Made by a program: the position numbers and the translations under genes. From positions 62,001 through 126,000 of the forward strand of contig NZ_SBII01000009.1 in NCBI RefSeq assembly GCF_004028155.1: 64,000 bases of DNA, read 5' to 3'. The notes beneath the pieces were generated by a model. That model saw only the letters and a list, made by a program, of their open reading frames with translations, did not search any database and was not told where the DNA came from. Shown piece by piece: positions 17,931 through 27,377 of this stretch. Positions within the stretch are counted from its first letter, which is position 1, and each line of letters opens with the position of its first letter. The DNA is from Flavobacterium cerinum. Its GTDB lineage: Bacteria; Bacteroidota; Bacteroidia; Flavobacteriales; Flavobacteriaceae.

Positions 17931-17938
17931 TAACTTTG
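17931..17938 (+). promoter_or_regulatory. -7 promoter element of the phosphatase operon
   Basis: TAACTTTG matches TAnnTTTG perfectly and lies 20 nt before the start codon. No TTG at the ideal -33 distance was found. Confidence 0.55.
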
Positions 17939-17958
17939 GAATCTCAATTAAAATTAAA

Positions 17959-19377
17959 ATGAACAGGAGAAAATTTTTCAGGAACGGTTCGCTTTTCACT
18001 CTTGGCGCAACATTGCTTAATCCTTTTGAAAGTACTGCCAATATACTTGACATAAACACCTTAAATAAGAATAAAAAAGCCAAAAATATAATATTTATGG
18101 TAAGTGACGGTATGAGTACCGGTACACTTAACATGGCCGATCTTTACCTTAACCGAAAAACAGGAAAAGGATCTAACTGGATTCAACTCTATAAAGACCA
18201 ACGAATTAACCGGGCACTAATGGACACGGCTTCGGCAAGTTCTATAGTGACCGACTCTTCTGCTGGAAGCTCTTCATGGGGCGGCGGCTTTAGGGTTAAC
18301 AATGGTTCGCTGAACGTTGGCCCAAACGGAGAAATGAATATGCCAATCTGGCAAAAGTTTAAAAAGGCAGGAAAGATGGCCGGATGTGTTACCACAGTAC
18401 CTATAACACACGCAACTCCGGCAGGTTTTTGTGTTAACAGTAAAAGCAGAAATGCCCAGGACGATATTGCAGAGCAATACCTTTCATTAGGATTTGACAT
18501 CATGATGGGAGGAGGAAATAACTACTTTAGTCCCGAGATCCGTAAGGACAAAAAAGACATTTATGCCGATTATAAAGCTAAAGGATGGCAGGTTGCCCGC
18601 ACCAGAAAAGAGATGATGGCTGCCAGCAATGACAAACCTGTATTAGGTGTATTTGCTGATGACGGACTCCCTTATACTATTGACAGGCAAAACGATACTG
18701 CATTAAAAGAGACTACTCCTACTCTTGCAGAAATGGCGCAAAAAGCTATTGACCGCATGAAAAATAATAAGAATGGTTTTGTACTTCAGATTGAAGCCGG
18801 TAAGGTAGACTGGGGCGCTCATGCTAATGACATTGGTGCCTTACTTTATGACCAGACTGCCTTTGATGAAGCCATCAAAGTAGCTATAGATTTCGCCGAA
18901 AAGGACAAAGAAACCTTGGTTATTATAACTACCGATCACGGTAATGCCAATCCAGGAGTTATTTATGGTAAAGATGCTAATGTGAACTTTGACAGCATCC
19001 AGAAATACACCCATACCAACGAGTGGATACTTAATACCATCCATCCAAATAATACGGTTGCCCAGGTTCGCGAAATCGTAGCAAATGCTAATGGTACAAC
19101 GGTTTCTGAAGAAGATGCTAAAATCATTTTAACCTATTATGACGGATTGAACAAAGAAGAAGGCGGCCTATATAATTACAAAAAAGTGCCTTTTAAAACC
19201 TTTGCACAGATGCAGCAAAAAACCAATTCAGTGGGATGGATAAGCATGGATCACTCTGCAGATTATGTAGAACTGGCAATGTTTGGGCCAGGCAGCGAAC
19301 TGCTAAAACCATTCGTTAAAAACACTGACTTACATTACCTTATGCTTCAGGCAGCAGAGGTTGAGAATAAATTTTAA
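17959..19377 (+). CDS. phoA: Alkaline phosphatase (PhoA type)
   Basis: This secreted phosphomonoesterase has 472 residues. The N-terminus NRRKFFRNGS plus a short hydrophobic stretch looks like a Tat signal. The metal site Asp is D50 in IIFMVSDGMS. The nucleophile motif IVTDSSAGSSSW places the catalytic Ser at 100 (E. coli Ser102). Further metal ligands are in THATPAGF, EAGKVDWGAHAND, TTDHGNANPG and MDHSADYVELAMFG. It probably releases phosphate from organic esters outside the cytoplasm. A YiiX-like hydrolase gene follows after 2 nt, so the two form an operon. Confidence 0.94.
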   Translation: MNRRKFFRNGSLFTLGATLLNPFESTANILDINTLNKNKKAKNIIFMVSDGMSTGTLNMADLYLNRKTGKGSNWIQLYKDQRINRALMDTASASSIVTDSSAGSSSWGGGFRVNNGSLNVGPNGEMNMPIWQKFKKAGKMAGCVTTVPITHATPAGFCVNSKSRNAQDDIAEQYLSLGFDIMMGGGNNYFSPEIRKDKKDIYADYKAKGWQVARTRKEMMAASNDKPVLGVFADDGLPYTIDRQNDTALKETTPTLAEMAQKAIDRMKNNKNGFVLQIEAGKVDWGAHANDIGALLYDQTAFDEAIKVAIDFAEKDKETLVIITTDHGNANPGVIYGKDANVNFDSIQKYTHTNEWILNTIHPNNTVAQVREIVANANGTTVSEEDAKIILTYYDGLNKEEGGLYNYKKVPFKTFAQMQQKTNSVGWISMDHSADYVELAMFGPGSELLKPFVKNTDLHYLMLQAAEVENKF

Positions 19378-19379
19378 AT

Positions 19380-20003
19380 ATGAAAAATCTATTATTATTA
19401 CTTAGTATGTTACTCCTTTTTGGTTGTAAAAAAACCGAAAACCATGCTGTATATAATAATAAACTAAAAGACGGAGATTTGATTTTCCAAACCTCCCGGT
19501 CGGCGCAAAGCCAAGCCATACAACTGGCTACCAAATCAAAGTACTCACACTGTGGTATTATCTACAAAGAAGGTGATGAATACTTTGTTTTTGAAGCTAT
19601 TCAACCCGTTCAGACGACACCTTTAGACCAATGGATTACACGAGGAAAAGACAGCCATTATGTTGTAAAACGCCTTAAAAATGCTGATAAAGTACTGACT
19701 TCTGGCAATTTAAAAAAGATGAAATCAGCAGGAAAAAAGATGTTAGGAAAAAATTACGATCTGTATTTCGAATGGAGCAACGACAGAATTTATTGTTCTG
19801 AACTGATTTGGAAAATCTATAAAGAAGGAACAGGAATTGAAATAGGAAACCTTGAACAATTAAAGGATTTCGATTTAAGCAATCCGGCTGTAAAAACAAA
19901 ACTTAAAGAACGTTATGGTGCTAACATTCCAAAAAACGAAAAAGTGATATCACCATCTATAATGTTCAATAGCAAACTATTATACACGGTAGAAACAAAT
20001 TAA
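19380..20003 (+). CDS. YiiX/YebB-like cysteine hydrolase lipoprotein (NlpC/P60 superfamily)
   Basis: This lipoprotein has 207 residues, with the signal LLLFGC (Cys about 16) and a permuted papain-like fold. The motifs are LKDGDLIFQTSR, then YSHCGIIY (catalytic His) and IYCSELIWKIY (catalytic Cys), the order seen in YiiX-type members. Family members act on lipid or peptide amide and ester bonds; the substrate here is unknown. It starts 2 nt after the phosphatase stop and ends before a bidirectional terminator. Confidence 0.87.
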   Translation: MKNLLLLLSMLLLFGCKKTENHAVYNNKLKDGDLIFQTSRSAQSQAIQLATKSKYSHCGIIYKEGDEYFVFEAIQPVQTTPLDQWITRGKDSHYVVKRLKNADKVLTSGNLKKMKSAGKKMLGKNYDLYFEWSNDRIYCSELIWKIYKEGTGIEIGNLEQLKDFDLSNPAVKTKLKERYGANIPKNEKVISPSIMFNSKLLYTVETN

Positions 20004-20010
20004 AGATAAC

Positions 20011-20040
20011 AAAAGGCTCAGATAATATCTGAGCCTTTTT
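20011..20040. terminator. Bidirectional intrinsic terminator
   Basis: AAAGGCTCAGAT pairs perfectly with ATCTGAGCCTTT around a 3-nt loop, with a T run on the plus strand and an A run upstream that serves the convergent gene. Confidence 0.92.
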
Positions 20041-20041
20041 A

Positions 20042-20980
20042 CTATAAGTTAACCACCGCTTTCTTTACCTTTTCAAAATCAGTAATAATCTCTTTAAGGA
20101 TATCTCCAGCTGGTTTTATTTCATTTATAAGTCCGGCTATCTGGCCAATTTCCAATTCACCTTCTTCAAGATCTCCTTCAAACATACCTTTTTTAGCACG
20201 GGCTCGCCCTAATAAATCCTTAAGGTCATCTACCGTTGGTGCCTTAGCATATAAAGCCATAAGGTCATGGAAGAATTTATTCTTTATAAGCCTCACAGGG
20301 GCCAGTTCTTTCAGCGTTACGTGGGTATCACCGTCCTGAGCATTTACTATAGCCTGTTTGAAATTTGCATGAGAAGATGATTCTACCGATGCTGCAAAAC
20401 GGCTTCCTATCTGGACGCCATCGGCACCCAATACCATTGCAGCCAACATTCCCTCACCTGTTGCTATACCTCCCGCAGCAATAAGCGGAACCTGTAGCTG
20501 TGCTTTAACCATTGGTATCAATGTGAAGGTTGTAGTCTCTTCACGACCATTATGCCCACCTGCTTCAAAACCTTCGGCTACGACAGCGTCTACCCCTGCT
20601 TCCTGGGCTTTTAGTGCAAACTTAACACTACTCACTACATGTACAACTGTTATACCTTTTTCTTTAAGAAAACCCGTCCATGTTTTAGGATTACCTGCCG
20701 ACATGAATACGATTTTAACGCCTTCTTCCACTATAATATTTATTATCTCGTCAATGTTAGGATACAGCATTGGTACGTTTACAGCAAAAGGCTTATCTGT
20801 TGCTTTTTTACATTTCTGGATATGTTCTCTCAACACATCCGGATACATAGAACCTGCACCAATGATGCCTAATCCACCTGCGTTACTAACTGCACTTGCC
20901 AGTTTATATCCGCTGGCCCATATCATTCCTGCCTGTATTACAGGATATTGTATATTAAAAAGTTGGGTAATTCTGTTCAT
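20042..20980 (-). CDS. FMN-dependent nitronate monooxygenase / FabK-like oxidoreductase
   Basis: This TIM-barrel flavoenzyme has 312 residues. The start MNRITQLFNIQYPVIQAGM is the classical 2-nitropropane dioxygenase/NMO opening. VVAEGFEAGGHNGR contains the conserved His and glycines of the FMN/active site, and LIAAGGIATGEG and GADGVQIGSRFAAS bind FMN phosphate. The family includes nitronate monooxygenases and the enoyl-ACP reductase FabK, and the two cannot be split from motifs alone. It is the second gene of a possible pair with the subtilase upstream, 19 nt away. Confidence 0.88.
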   Translation of the reverse strand: MNRITQLFNIQYPVIQAGMIWASGYKLASAVSNAGGLGIIGAGSMYPDVLREHIQKCKKATDKPFAVNVPMLYPNIDEIINIIVEEGVKIVFMSAGNPKTWTGFLKEKGITVVHVVSSVKFALKAQEAGVDAVVAEGFEAGGHNGREETTTFTLIPMVKAQLQVPLIAAGGIATGEGMLAAMVLGADGVQIGSRFAASVESSSHANFKQAIVNAQDGDTHVTLKELAPVRLIKNKFFHDLMALYAKAPTVDDLKDLLGRARAKKGMFEGDLEEGELEIGQIAGLINEIKPAGDILKEIITDFEKVKKAVVNL

Positions 20981-20999
20981 TTATGTTTTAAAAATTTTA

Positions 21000-22625
21000 T
21001 TATTCTTTAATTAATCTGCCTCTTTGGGAAACTGCAGCCGACTCCAATTTATAACTGTAAACTCCTGTAGCCAAAGCCCCAAGAGTTAAGTAGGGTTCAT
21101 TAGTAGAAACTGCTTTATTTACTACCAATTGTCCTAAATTATTAAAAACAGTAACCGTTGCACTATGTACCCCTTTTGGAAAAGCAATATTTACTATATC
21201 ATTGCAGGGATTAGGAAACAGTATAAAACGGGTATTCATGTTTTTTATGTCCTTACCATTTTGAAGAGCAAGACTAAAATCAGGTATACCATAACCATAC
21301 TGGTTAGTCGGATTTGCATACCGATCTGCCGATTGTCGTATCAACTGAAGCAATTCTACATTTGTCATATCAGGTAATGCCTGCCATAAACAGGCTACCA
21401 AACCTGCAGTAATAGGGCTGGCAAACGATGTACCGCTCGCTGTACCAACCGTTCCATCTGTAGTGGCGATAGTAGATTGCGCTCCTTTTGCCATAACATC
21501 AGGTTTTACCCTATTGTCAAAAGACGGACCAATAGAACTAAAGCTTCCATAATTTCTCTGGGCATCTACAGCACCAACTGTAAGAGAGTTAGCAGCATCG
21601 GCAGGAACACCAATATGAGGTGCATTACTAGTTCCTGTATTACCCGCAGATACTACACACATGATACCTTTTAAAAAAGCCACATTAGCACCACGGCTTA
21701 TAAATGCCGTTTGTCCATCCATATTTTCATAAGTATAGCTGTAAGCAGTATTATCATATCCAAAATACCCTAAAGATGTATTGATAACATCTACTCCAAG
21801 ACTGTCAGCCTTTTCTGCCGCTTCTACCCAATAGGACTCCTCAACAGGATTTTCACTGGTAGGATCTTCTGTTATAAAAAGATAGTAAAAAGCATCGGGA
21901 GCTGTACCCGTTAATTGTCCGTCTATATATCCGCCCATAGTAGAAAGCACCAGTGTTCCGTGAGTTCCGCCTCCATAAAAATTATCAGAACGCGTTACAA
22001 AATCATATCCCCCTAAAATAAGACTATTATCAAAAAGGCGCTTAAACGGCTGGGTAGTATTTACCCCTGGAAAACCGGCATCAAGTACTGCAATAGTCAT
22101 CCCTTTACCGGTAAAATTCTGTTCGTGAAGCAAGTTCCCTTTAAGCATTTGTATTTGGTTAGCCGAAGAGCCATAGTTAAAATCAGTATGCGTTTCAAAA
22201 TCTTTATTAACAGCCATATATTGCTGCTGGTTAGCAGTACGACCCGATATATTTCCCGGTATATTTAATGTTTTATTTGCAAAATCGACCTTATCAACAA
22301 AGGATAATACCTTAAGAGTAAGTATATCTTCCCGGCTCCCGCGAATGTGTAATACATTAAGCCATTTTGATTTAGCCATTACCGTTATGCCCTGTGATGC
22401 AATTACCTCATCAATATAAGCCTGATGAATTGGTACATCTTTATCATCCAATGCGATACCTTGTTTTGTACGCCTGTCTAATGCCTTTTGGGTTAGCATT
22501 TCTAATGGGTTGGCAAGATAAAATTCGGCATCAGGCTTATCTCTAAAATAAACCCATGCGTCTTCCTGGGCATAGCAAAAGCCAACCGAAAACAATGCAA
22601 TAATAAATAGTAATTTTTTCATCAC
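21000..22625 (-). CDS. Secreted S8 (subtilisin) protease with type IX secretion domain
   Basis: This is an exported serine protease of 541 residues: a signal peptide of 19 residues (FCYA-Q), a propeptide-like region (20-150), and a catalytic domain with Asp in MTIAVLDAGFPG, His in GGGTHGTLV and Ser in ASGTSFASPITAG. The C-terminal 80 residues (FILFPNPCNDIVNI, VFNNLGQLV, LATGVYSYKL) form a type A T9SS sorting domain, so the protease should cross the outer membrane through the Por machinery. Its role is probably extracellular proteolysis. It precedes the NMO-like gene on the same strand. Confidence 0.95.
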   Translation of the reverse strand: MMKKLLFIIALFSVGFCYAQEDAWVYFRDKPDAEFYLANPLEMLTQKALDRRTKQGIALDDKDVPIHQAYIDEVIASQGITVMAKSKWLNVLHIRGSREDILTLKVLSFVDKVDFANKTLNIPGNISGRTANQQQYMAVNKDFETHTDFNYGSSANQIQMLKGNLLHEQNFTGKGMTIAVLDAGFPGVNTTQPFKRLFDNSLILGGYDFVTRSDNFYGGGTHGTLVLSTMGGYIDGQLTGTAPDAFYYLFITEDPTSENPVEESYWVEAAEKADSLGVDVINTSLGYFGYDNTAYSYTYENMDGQTAFISRGANVAFLKGIMCVVSAGNTGTSNAPHIGVPADAANSLTVGAVDAQRNYGSFSSIGPSFDNRVKPDVMAKGAQSTIATTDGTVGTASGTSFASPITAGLVACLWQALPDMTNVELLQLIRQSADRYANPTNQYGYGIPDFSLALQNGKDIKNMNTRFILFPNPCNDIVNIAFPKGVHSATVTVFNNLGQLVVNKAVSTNEPYLTLGALATGVYSYKLESAAVSQRGRLIKE

Positions 22626-22974
22626 TCTTTTATGCTTTTTCCAAATTCAAAAAAGGTTTCGGCTTGAATCTACAATATAAAATCCCTTTATAATCAAAGC
22701 CCTAGTTGAATAGTTTTAACCTGCCTATATCATTTACGTGAATATAACAAGGGGAGTTTTAGTTATTGCCATATCCTCACATTTCTATAAATAAAATTTG
22801 ATGTAAATTGTTTTTATACTTCAAAATCAAGCAAAGGTTACCAGGCAGCAATACTCCGTATTTTAGGCTTTTTCATAGCTTGTCATTTCTTGAATCCAAA
22901 TATACAAAAGAAGAATTTATTTAACACTGCAATGATGTAAAACCCTATTTTTGTAATGCTAAACTTTTAAGCCC
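22626..22974. promoter_or_regulatory. Divergent promoter region (subtilase / DMT transporter)
   Basis: About 349 nt of non-coding DNA lies between divergent genes. On the plus strand TATTTTTG at 22946-22953 matches TAnnTTTG and lies 21 nt before the DMT start codon. No riboswitch or ORF was recognised in the rest. Confidence 0.5.
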
Positions 22975-23838
22975 ATGCTCTTTTTAATACTAAGTATCTT
23001 TTGCAGTGTATCTGTTGGAATAATCTTCAAAACAGCCAGGCGTTATGACATCTGTATAAAGCAGGTTATAGCGTGGAATTATGTATTTGCCATTATACTT
23101 TGCCAGCTGTTTTTTGAACCAAATCTGAAAGGAATAAATGCCTCATCCCCTTGGAGTATTTACATTCCTTTAATGATATTACTGCCTTCAATATTCCTTT
23201 TATTAGCACTATCCATAAGGCATATCGGTATCGTAAAAACAGATGCTGCCCAGCGTTTATCACTCTTTATCCCTATCCTTGCTGCATGGCTTATTTTCAA
23301 GGAAGATTTTAATTTACTAAAACTTATCGGCTTGGGTGTAGGCTTTCCTGCCATCTTTCTGATACTCTCTAAAAAACAGGATAAAGAAAGTAAGAACTGG
23401 CTGTACCCCTCAATTGTTCTGATAGGATTTGGTGTGATCGATGTTCTCTTTAAACAAATGGCCATAAACACGACATTGCCTTTTACAACTTCATTGTTCA
23501 TTGTTTTTTGTGGCGCACTTGCCATAATTACATTTGTTGTACTCTACGAAATACTATTTAAAAACAATCGCCTTAAAATGATCAACCTTGCTTTTGGAGC
23601 ATTGGTAGGTATTTTTAATTTTGGTAATATCCTGTTTTATCTGAAAGCACACAAGGCATTCGCCGATAATCCTTCCACAGTTTTTGCTGCCATGAACATG
23701 GGAGTTATCGTTTTGGGAAGCCTTACCGGAATATTTATTTTTAGGGAAAAGCTCTCTAAACCAAATTATTTAGGAATTGTTTTAGCATTGACAGCGATCG
23801 TTTTTATCACACTATCTCAAATTTACGCAGCGAAATAA
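22975..23838 (+). CDS. EamA/DMT-family transporter
   Basis: This inner-membrane protein of 287 residues has about ten hydrophobic helices in two EamA-like halves. Family hallmarks include AQRLSLFIPILAAWLIFKED in the first half and GVIVLGSLTGIFIFREKLSK in the second. Members export or import small metabolites such as amino acids, nucleotide sugars or drugs; the substrate is not predictable. It sits between a secreted protease and the SAM-riboswitch operon and appears to be monocistronic. Confidence 0.85.
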   Translation: MLFLILSIFCSVSVGIIFKTARRYDICIKQVIAWNYVFAIILCQLFFEPNLKGINASSPWSIYIPLMILLPSIFLLLALSIRHIGIVKTDAAQRLSLFIPILAAWLIFKEDFNLLKLIGLGVGFPAIFLILSKKQDKESKNWLYPSIVLIGFGVIDVLFKQMAINTTLPFTTSLFIVFCGALAIITFVVLYEILFKNNRLKMINLAFGALVGIFNFGNILFYLKAHKAFADNPSTVFAAMNMGVIVLGSLTGIFIFREKLSKPNYLGIVLALTAIVFITLSQIYAAK

Positions 23839-23889
23839 CACTTGCAACACATTGAAAAACAGTAGTTTTTAAAATTTTTTAAAATAAAT

Positions 23890-23921
23890 TTGGAAATTAC
23901 ATTTTTTGTACGCTAACTTTG
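23890..23921 (+). promoter_or_regulatory. Promoter of the SAM riboswitch operon
   Basis: TTG at 23890 and TAACTTTG at 23914-23921 (a perfect TAnnTTTG) are 21 nt apart. The predicted start is about 20 nt upstream of the riboswitch P1 stem. Confidence 0.75.
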
Positions 23922-23945
23922 CAGCAAGTTCTTTAAAAAATTATT

Positions 23946-24053
23946 CTTATCCAGAAAGACCGAGGGAATTGACCCTATGACGTCTTGGCAACCTGTCACG
24001 CTCTGCGCGATAAGGTGCCACATTCAACCTCTGCATTGGCAGGGAAAGATAAG
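23946..24053 (+). promoter_or_regulatory. SAM-I riboswitch (S box)
   Basis: Stem P1 is CTTATC (23946-23951) with GATAAG (24048-24053). The core follows the S-box order: CAGAAAGACCGAGGGA, TGACCCTATGACG, TTGGCAACC, then AAGGTGCCACATTC and GGCAGGGAAAGATAAG. It lies upstream of a terminator and two methionine-pathway genes. S-box RNAs lower expression when S-adenosylmethionine is abundant. Confidence 0.96.
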
Positions 24054-24088
24054 CTTAGAAAATAGTAAATAATACTTCAAAATATTAT

Positions 24089-24122
24089 ATGCTCTTCTGA
24101 CTTATCGGGGGAGCATTTTTTA
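24089..24122 (+). terminator. Riboswitch-controlled terminator
   Basis: ATGCTC pairs with GAGCAT, extended by further pairs, and a T run follows. The loop contains CTTATC (24101-24106), identical to the 5' strand of riboswitch P1 and so able to pair with the 3' strand GATAAG; this is a likely antiterminator switch. Confidence 0.85.
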
Positions 24123-24203
24123 TTTTATGCTCTCACCGATACCTGGGTTTAGGATGTTTTTTATTGACAAAAACATTTTTAATAAAACTAAACTCATATC
24201 AAA

Positions 24204-25382
24204 ATGAAAGAGCAGACTCAAATTTTACACAGCATTCCGGTAGACCCATTAACAGGTTCGATCTCTACCCCAATTTACCAAACGTCAACTTTTGTGCAGG
24301 AAGCTCCCGGGGTTCACAAAGGCTACGATTATGCCCGTAGTAACAACCCTACCCGAAAAGTGCTTGAGGACTGTATTGCAAAACTGGAAAACGGCACAAA
24401 CGGTTATGCTTTTGCAAGCGGACTTGCAGCTATAGACGCTGTAATAAAATTACTTGAAGCTGGCGACGAGGTTATTGCAGTAGATGATATTTATGGCGGA
24501 GCTTTCAGGTTGTTTACCCACATCTACCAAAAATTCGGAATCAGTATCAAATATGTAGATTCTACAAATTCGGCCAATATTGCAGCAGCAGTAACCGATA
24601 AAACAAAACTGATCTGGATCGAATCGCCTACAAATCCAACTCTAAAAATATCAGATATCAGAGCCATTGCTCAAATTGCAAAAGCGAACAAAGTACTGCT
24701 ATGCGTAGACAATACCTTTGCATCTCCGGCTGCTCAGAAACCAATTGACCTTGGTGCAGATATCGTTGTGCACAGTGCTACAAAATACCTTGCAGGACAC
24801 AGTGATATTATAGCAGGACTTGTAGTTACTGCTACACAGGAACTTGGCGACAAGATCAAATTTATACAAAATGCTTCGGGTGCTATACTGGGTCCGTTTG
24901 ACAGTTGGTTAGCCATAAGAGGAATCGAAACCCTTACACTGAGAATTAAACAGCATTCAGAAAATGCTCAAAAAATTGCAGAATTCCTACTGGAAGAAAA
25001 ATTAATAAAAAATGTTTACTATCCAGGGCTTCCTTCACATCACAATCATGAAATTGCAAAAAGCCAGCAAAAATATTTTGGCGGTGTAATTGCTTTCGAT
25101 CTTGTTATCGATGATAAAGAAATTGCTTCTCAAATTGTTTCTTCTACCAAGTTATTCAAATTGGCAGAAAGCCTAGGCGGTGTAAAAAGTTTGTGTTGTT
25201 TACCATGCGAAATGACTCATAAATCGATCCCGGCTGAAAAACGATACAGCTCTGGTGTTACCGACAGCCTTATCCGTTTGTCTGTTGGACTGGAAGATGC
25301 AGATGATCTTATTGATGATCTAAAGCAGGCTATTGAGGCTGCTGTTAAACAAAGTGCAGAAAAAAATACAGTAACCGCTTAA
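24204..25382 (+). CDS. metB: Trans-sulfuration enzyme, cystathionine gamma-synthase type
   Basis: This PLP enzyme of the Cys/Met-metabolism family has 392 residues. Key motifs are YDYARSNNPTRKVLE, FASGLAAIDAV, VDDIYGGAFRLF, IESPTNPTLKI, VDNTFASP, the PLP lysine in VVHSATKYLAGHSD and the C-terminal RLSVGLEDADDLIDDL. The family covers cystathionine gamma-synthase, gamma-lyase and O-acetylhomoserine sulfhydrylase. Placement behind a SAM riboswitch and before homoserine dehydrogenase favours a biosynthetic role from an activated homoserine, but lyase activity is not excluded. Homoserine dehydrogenase begins 9 nt after its stop. Confidence 0.9.
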   Translation: MKEQTQILHSIPVDPLTGSISTPIYQTSTFVQEAPGVHKGYDYARSNNPTRKVLEDCIAKLENGTNGYAFASGLAAIDAVIKLLEAGDEVIAVDDIYGGAFRLFTHIYQKFGISIKYVDSTNSANIAAAVTDKTKLIWIESPTNPTLKISDIRAIAQIAKANKVLLCVDNTFASPAAQKPIDLGADIVVHSATKYLAGHSDIIAGLVVTATQELGDKIKFIQNASGAILGPFDSWLAIRGIETLTLRIKQHSENAQKIAEFLLEEKLIKNVYYPGLPSHHNHEIAKSQQKYFGGVIAFDLVIDDKEIASQIVSSTKLFKLAESLGGVKSLCCLPCEMTHKSIPAEKRYSSGVTDSLIRLSVGLEDADDLIDDLKQAIEAAVKQSAEKNTVTA

Positions 25383-25391
25383 TTATCAATT

Positions 25392-26627
25392 ATGTCAAGA
25401 AAAGAATTAAATATCGGATTGTATGGTTTTGGCTGTGTAGGATTTGGACTTTATGAAGTACTTCAAAAAACACCCGGCTTAAAAGCTAATATTAAAAATA
25501 TCTGCGTTAAAGACCGAAATAAATCAAGGGAAATTGGTATTGAGAATTTTACATTCGATAAAAACGATATCCTGAATGATGATGAAATAAATGTAGTTGT
25601 AGAGTTGATCGATGATGCCGATGCGGCTTTCGAAATTGTTTCGGCGGCACTTAAAAAAGGTAAAGCAGTAGTTTCTGCTAACAAGAAAATGATTGCTGAG
25701 CATTTTACCGAACTGTTAGAACTACAGGAAAAATACAATGTCCCTTTATTGTATGAAGCGGCCTGCTGTGCAAGTATACCAATCATTCGAAACCTTGAAG
25801 AGTACTACGACAATGACCTTTTAGAATCTATAGAAGGAATTGTAAATGGTTCTACCAATTATATACTTACCAAAACCTTTGCCGAAAACCTGTCGTATGA
25901 TGAAGCTCTTAAACAGGCACAGGATAAAGGCTTTGCAGAAAGCAATCCAATACTGGATACCGGTGGTTTTGATGCCAAATACAAACTACTTATCCTTTTA
26001 GCCCACTCGTTTGGCTATGTAGCAAAACCTGCAGATATCTTTAATATAGGTATTGATGGTATTGGCGAACTGGAGCTTAAATATGCCCGTGAAAAAGGAC
26101 TTAAGATAAAGCTGGTAGCTCAGGCATTTAAAGGAACAGACGGTAATTTGTCCGCTTTTGTGATCCCAAAATTTGTATCAACCGAAGACCGACTTTATAA
26201 TGTAGACGATGTATTTAATGGTGTACTTGCAAAAACCAGCTTTGCCGATACGCAATTCTTTGTTGGCAAAGGTGCGGGTGCACACCCTACAGCTTCGGCA
26301 GTACTGTCTGACATTTCAGCTTTAAGCTATAATTATAGGTATGAATATAAAAAGATACGCCAGCAGGAAAACTTACTATTAAGTGATGATGTAAATCTAA
26401 AAGTACTGCTTCGCCATAAAAAAGAAGACAGTGAAACCTTTAAACAGCAGTTTTCTGCCATTGAAGAAGCATACACAAATAATGAAGTTGGGTACATTAC
26501 CGGAACCATATCATTTAAAAACCTAAGGACAATACAATCTGAAAACACGGGTGATAGGTCTTTTATCCTATTGCATGTAGTTACAGGACAGGAGGCTATT
26601 ATTGAAGAAGCTGTTTTAGCCCTGTAA
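25392..26627 (+). CDS. hom: Homoserine dehydrogenase
   Basis: This enzyme reduces aspartate semialdehyde to homoserine for methionine and threonine synthesis. It has 411 residues. The N-terminal Rossmann motif is LYGFGCVGFGLYEVL, VSANKKMIAEH is the conserved NAD-side signature, and the catalytic domain carries GIVNGSTNYILT, LDTGGFDAKYKLLILLAHSFG and the HPTASAVLSD loop. The C-terminal ~85 residues (HKKEDSETFKQQF onward) resemble a short regulatory extension. It is monofunctional, without aspartokinase. It is the second gene of the SAM-controlled unit. Confidence 0.95.
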   Translation: MSRKELNIGLYGFGCVGFGLYEVLQKTPGLKANIKNICVKDRNKSREIGIENFTFDKNDILNDDEINVVVELIDDADAAFEIVSAALKKGKAVVSANKKMIAEHFTELLELQEKYNVPLLYEAACCASIPIIRNLEEYYDNDLLESIEGIVNGSTNYILTKTFAENLSYDEALKQAQDKGFAESNPILDTGGFDAKYKLLILLAHSFGYVAKPADIFNIGIDGIGELELKYAREKGLKIKLVAQAFKGTDGNLSAFVIPKFVSTEDRLYNVDDVFNGVLAKTSFADTQFFVGKGAGAHPTASAVLSDISALSYNYRYEYKKIRQQENLLLSDDVNLKVLLRHKKEDSETFKQQFSAIEEAYTNNEVGYITGTISFKNLRTIQSENTGDRSFILLHVVTGQEAIIEEAVLAL

Positions 26628-26668
26628 AGATCTATAATCTCCAATCTACTGTCAATTGTTTGGAAACT

Positions 26669-26705
26669 CCCCTTAAAGGCTTTGTTCTTTAAGGGGTTGT
26701 TCTTT
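26669..26705 (+). terminator. Intrinsic terminator of metB-hom
   Basis: CCCCTTAAAG pairs perfectly with CTTTAAGGGG around an 8-nt loop, followed by a T-rich tail. The convergent DUF1684 gene ends right next to it. Confidence 0.85.
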
Positions 26706-27308
26706 TTAGTGCTTCTTATATTCTTTTACTCCTGCGTTTACCTCTATTTTTAAGTCATTTTGCTTTGGAGGTATCGGGCATGAATATTGATGGTTATAGG
26801 CACAATAAGGATTATAAGCCGTATTAAAATCTATATAGATCGTTTTGCCTTTTGGCTGCTCAAGATCAATGTATCGGCCGCCGCCATAACTCCCGTTACC
26901 CGAAGTAAAATCTGTAAAAGGCAGGAACAGGCTGTTTTTATATTGTTCCAGTTTTATTAGGTCCAGGCTCTGAAAAACATCCAGTTTGCATTTTTTACCT
27001 TTCAATTTAAAATGTAGCTCTCCAAACTTAACATACATAGGTTTTCTGTCGGTTGTGGTAAACATTTCAAACGGTTTTTCGTTAGGTGTACGCACCAGTT
27101 TAGCCTTAACACAATAATCCAAATCCACCGGATAAAAATCCAACGACTTGAATGTTTTCAAATCTTCTTCTATTAATGGAGATTCTGCAGGATCGGCATA
27201 TTCTTTATTTAATTTCTCCTGATATTTAATAGCGTTTTCAACAGAACATTGTTGTGCCTTAATTGCAAATACAGAGAGGAATGCGGCAATCGTGAATAGC
27301 TTTTTCAT
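26706..27308 (-). CDS. Secreted DUF1684-domain protein
   Basis: This exported protein has 200 residues. ATG 27308 was chosen (6 codons inside the longest frame) because it starts a clear signal peptide, MKKLFTIAAFLSVFAIKAQ. The C-terminal half carries the DUF1684 signature: GNGSYGGGRYIDLEQP, then IDFNTAYNPYCAYN and CPIPPKQNDLKIEV. The biochemical role of this family is not established. It is monocistronic and convergent with the metB-hom operon. Confidence 0.88.
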   Translation of the reverse strand: MKKLFTIAAFLSVFAIKAQQCSVENAIKYQEKLNKEYADPAESPLIEEDLKTFKSLDFYPVDLDYCVKAKLVRTPNEKPFEMFTTTDRKPMYVKFGELHFKLKGKKCKLDVFQSLDLIKLEQYKNSLFLPFTDFTSGNGSYGGGRYIDLEQPKGKTIYIDFNTAYNPYCAYNHQYSCPIPPKQNDLKIEVNAGVKEYKKH

Positions 27309-27377
27309 ATAGCTTTTATTTTTCACAAAAATAATTATTTATTTATCATTTGATTCCTGCCAAACAACCAACATTTG

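Noticed and set aside
22740-22900. A possible riboswitch before the DMT transporter
   Set aside because: A stretch with GGTTACCAGGCAGC looked box-like, but no conserved core of cobalamin, TPP or other classes could be assembled.
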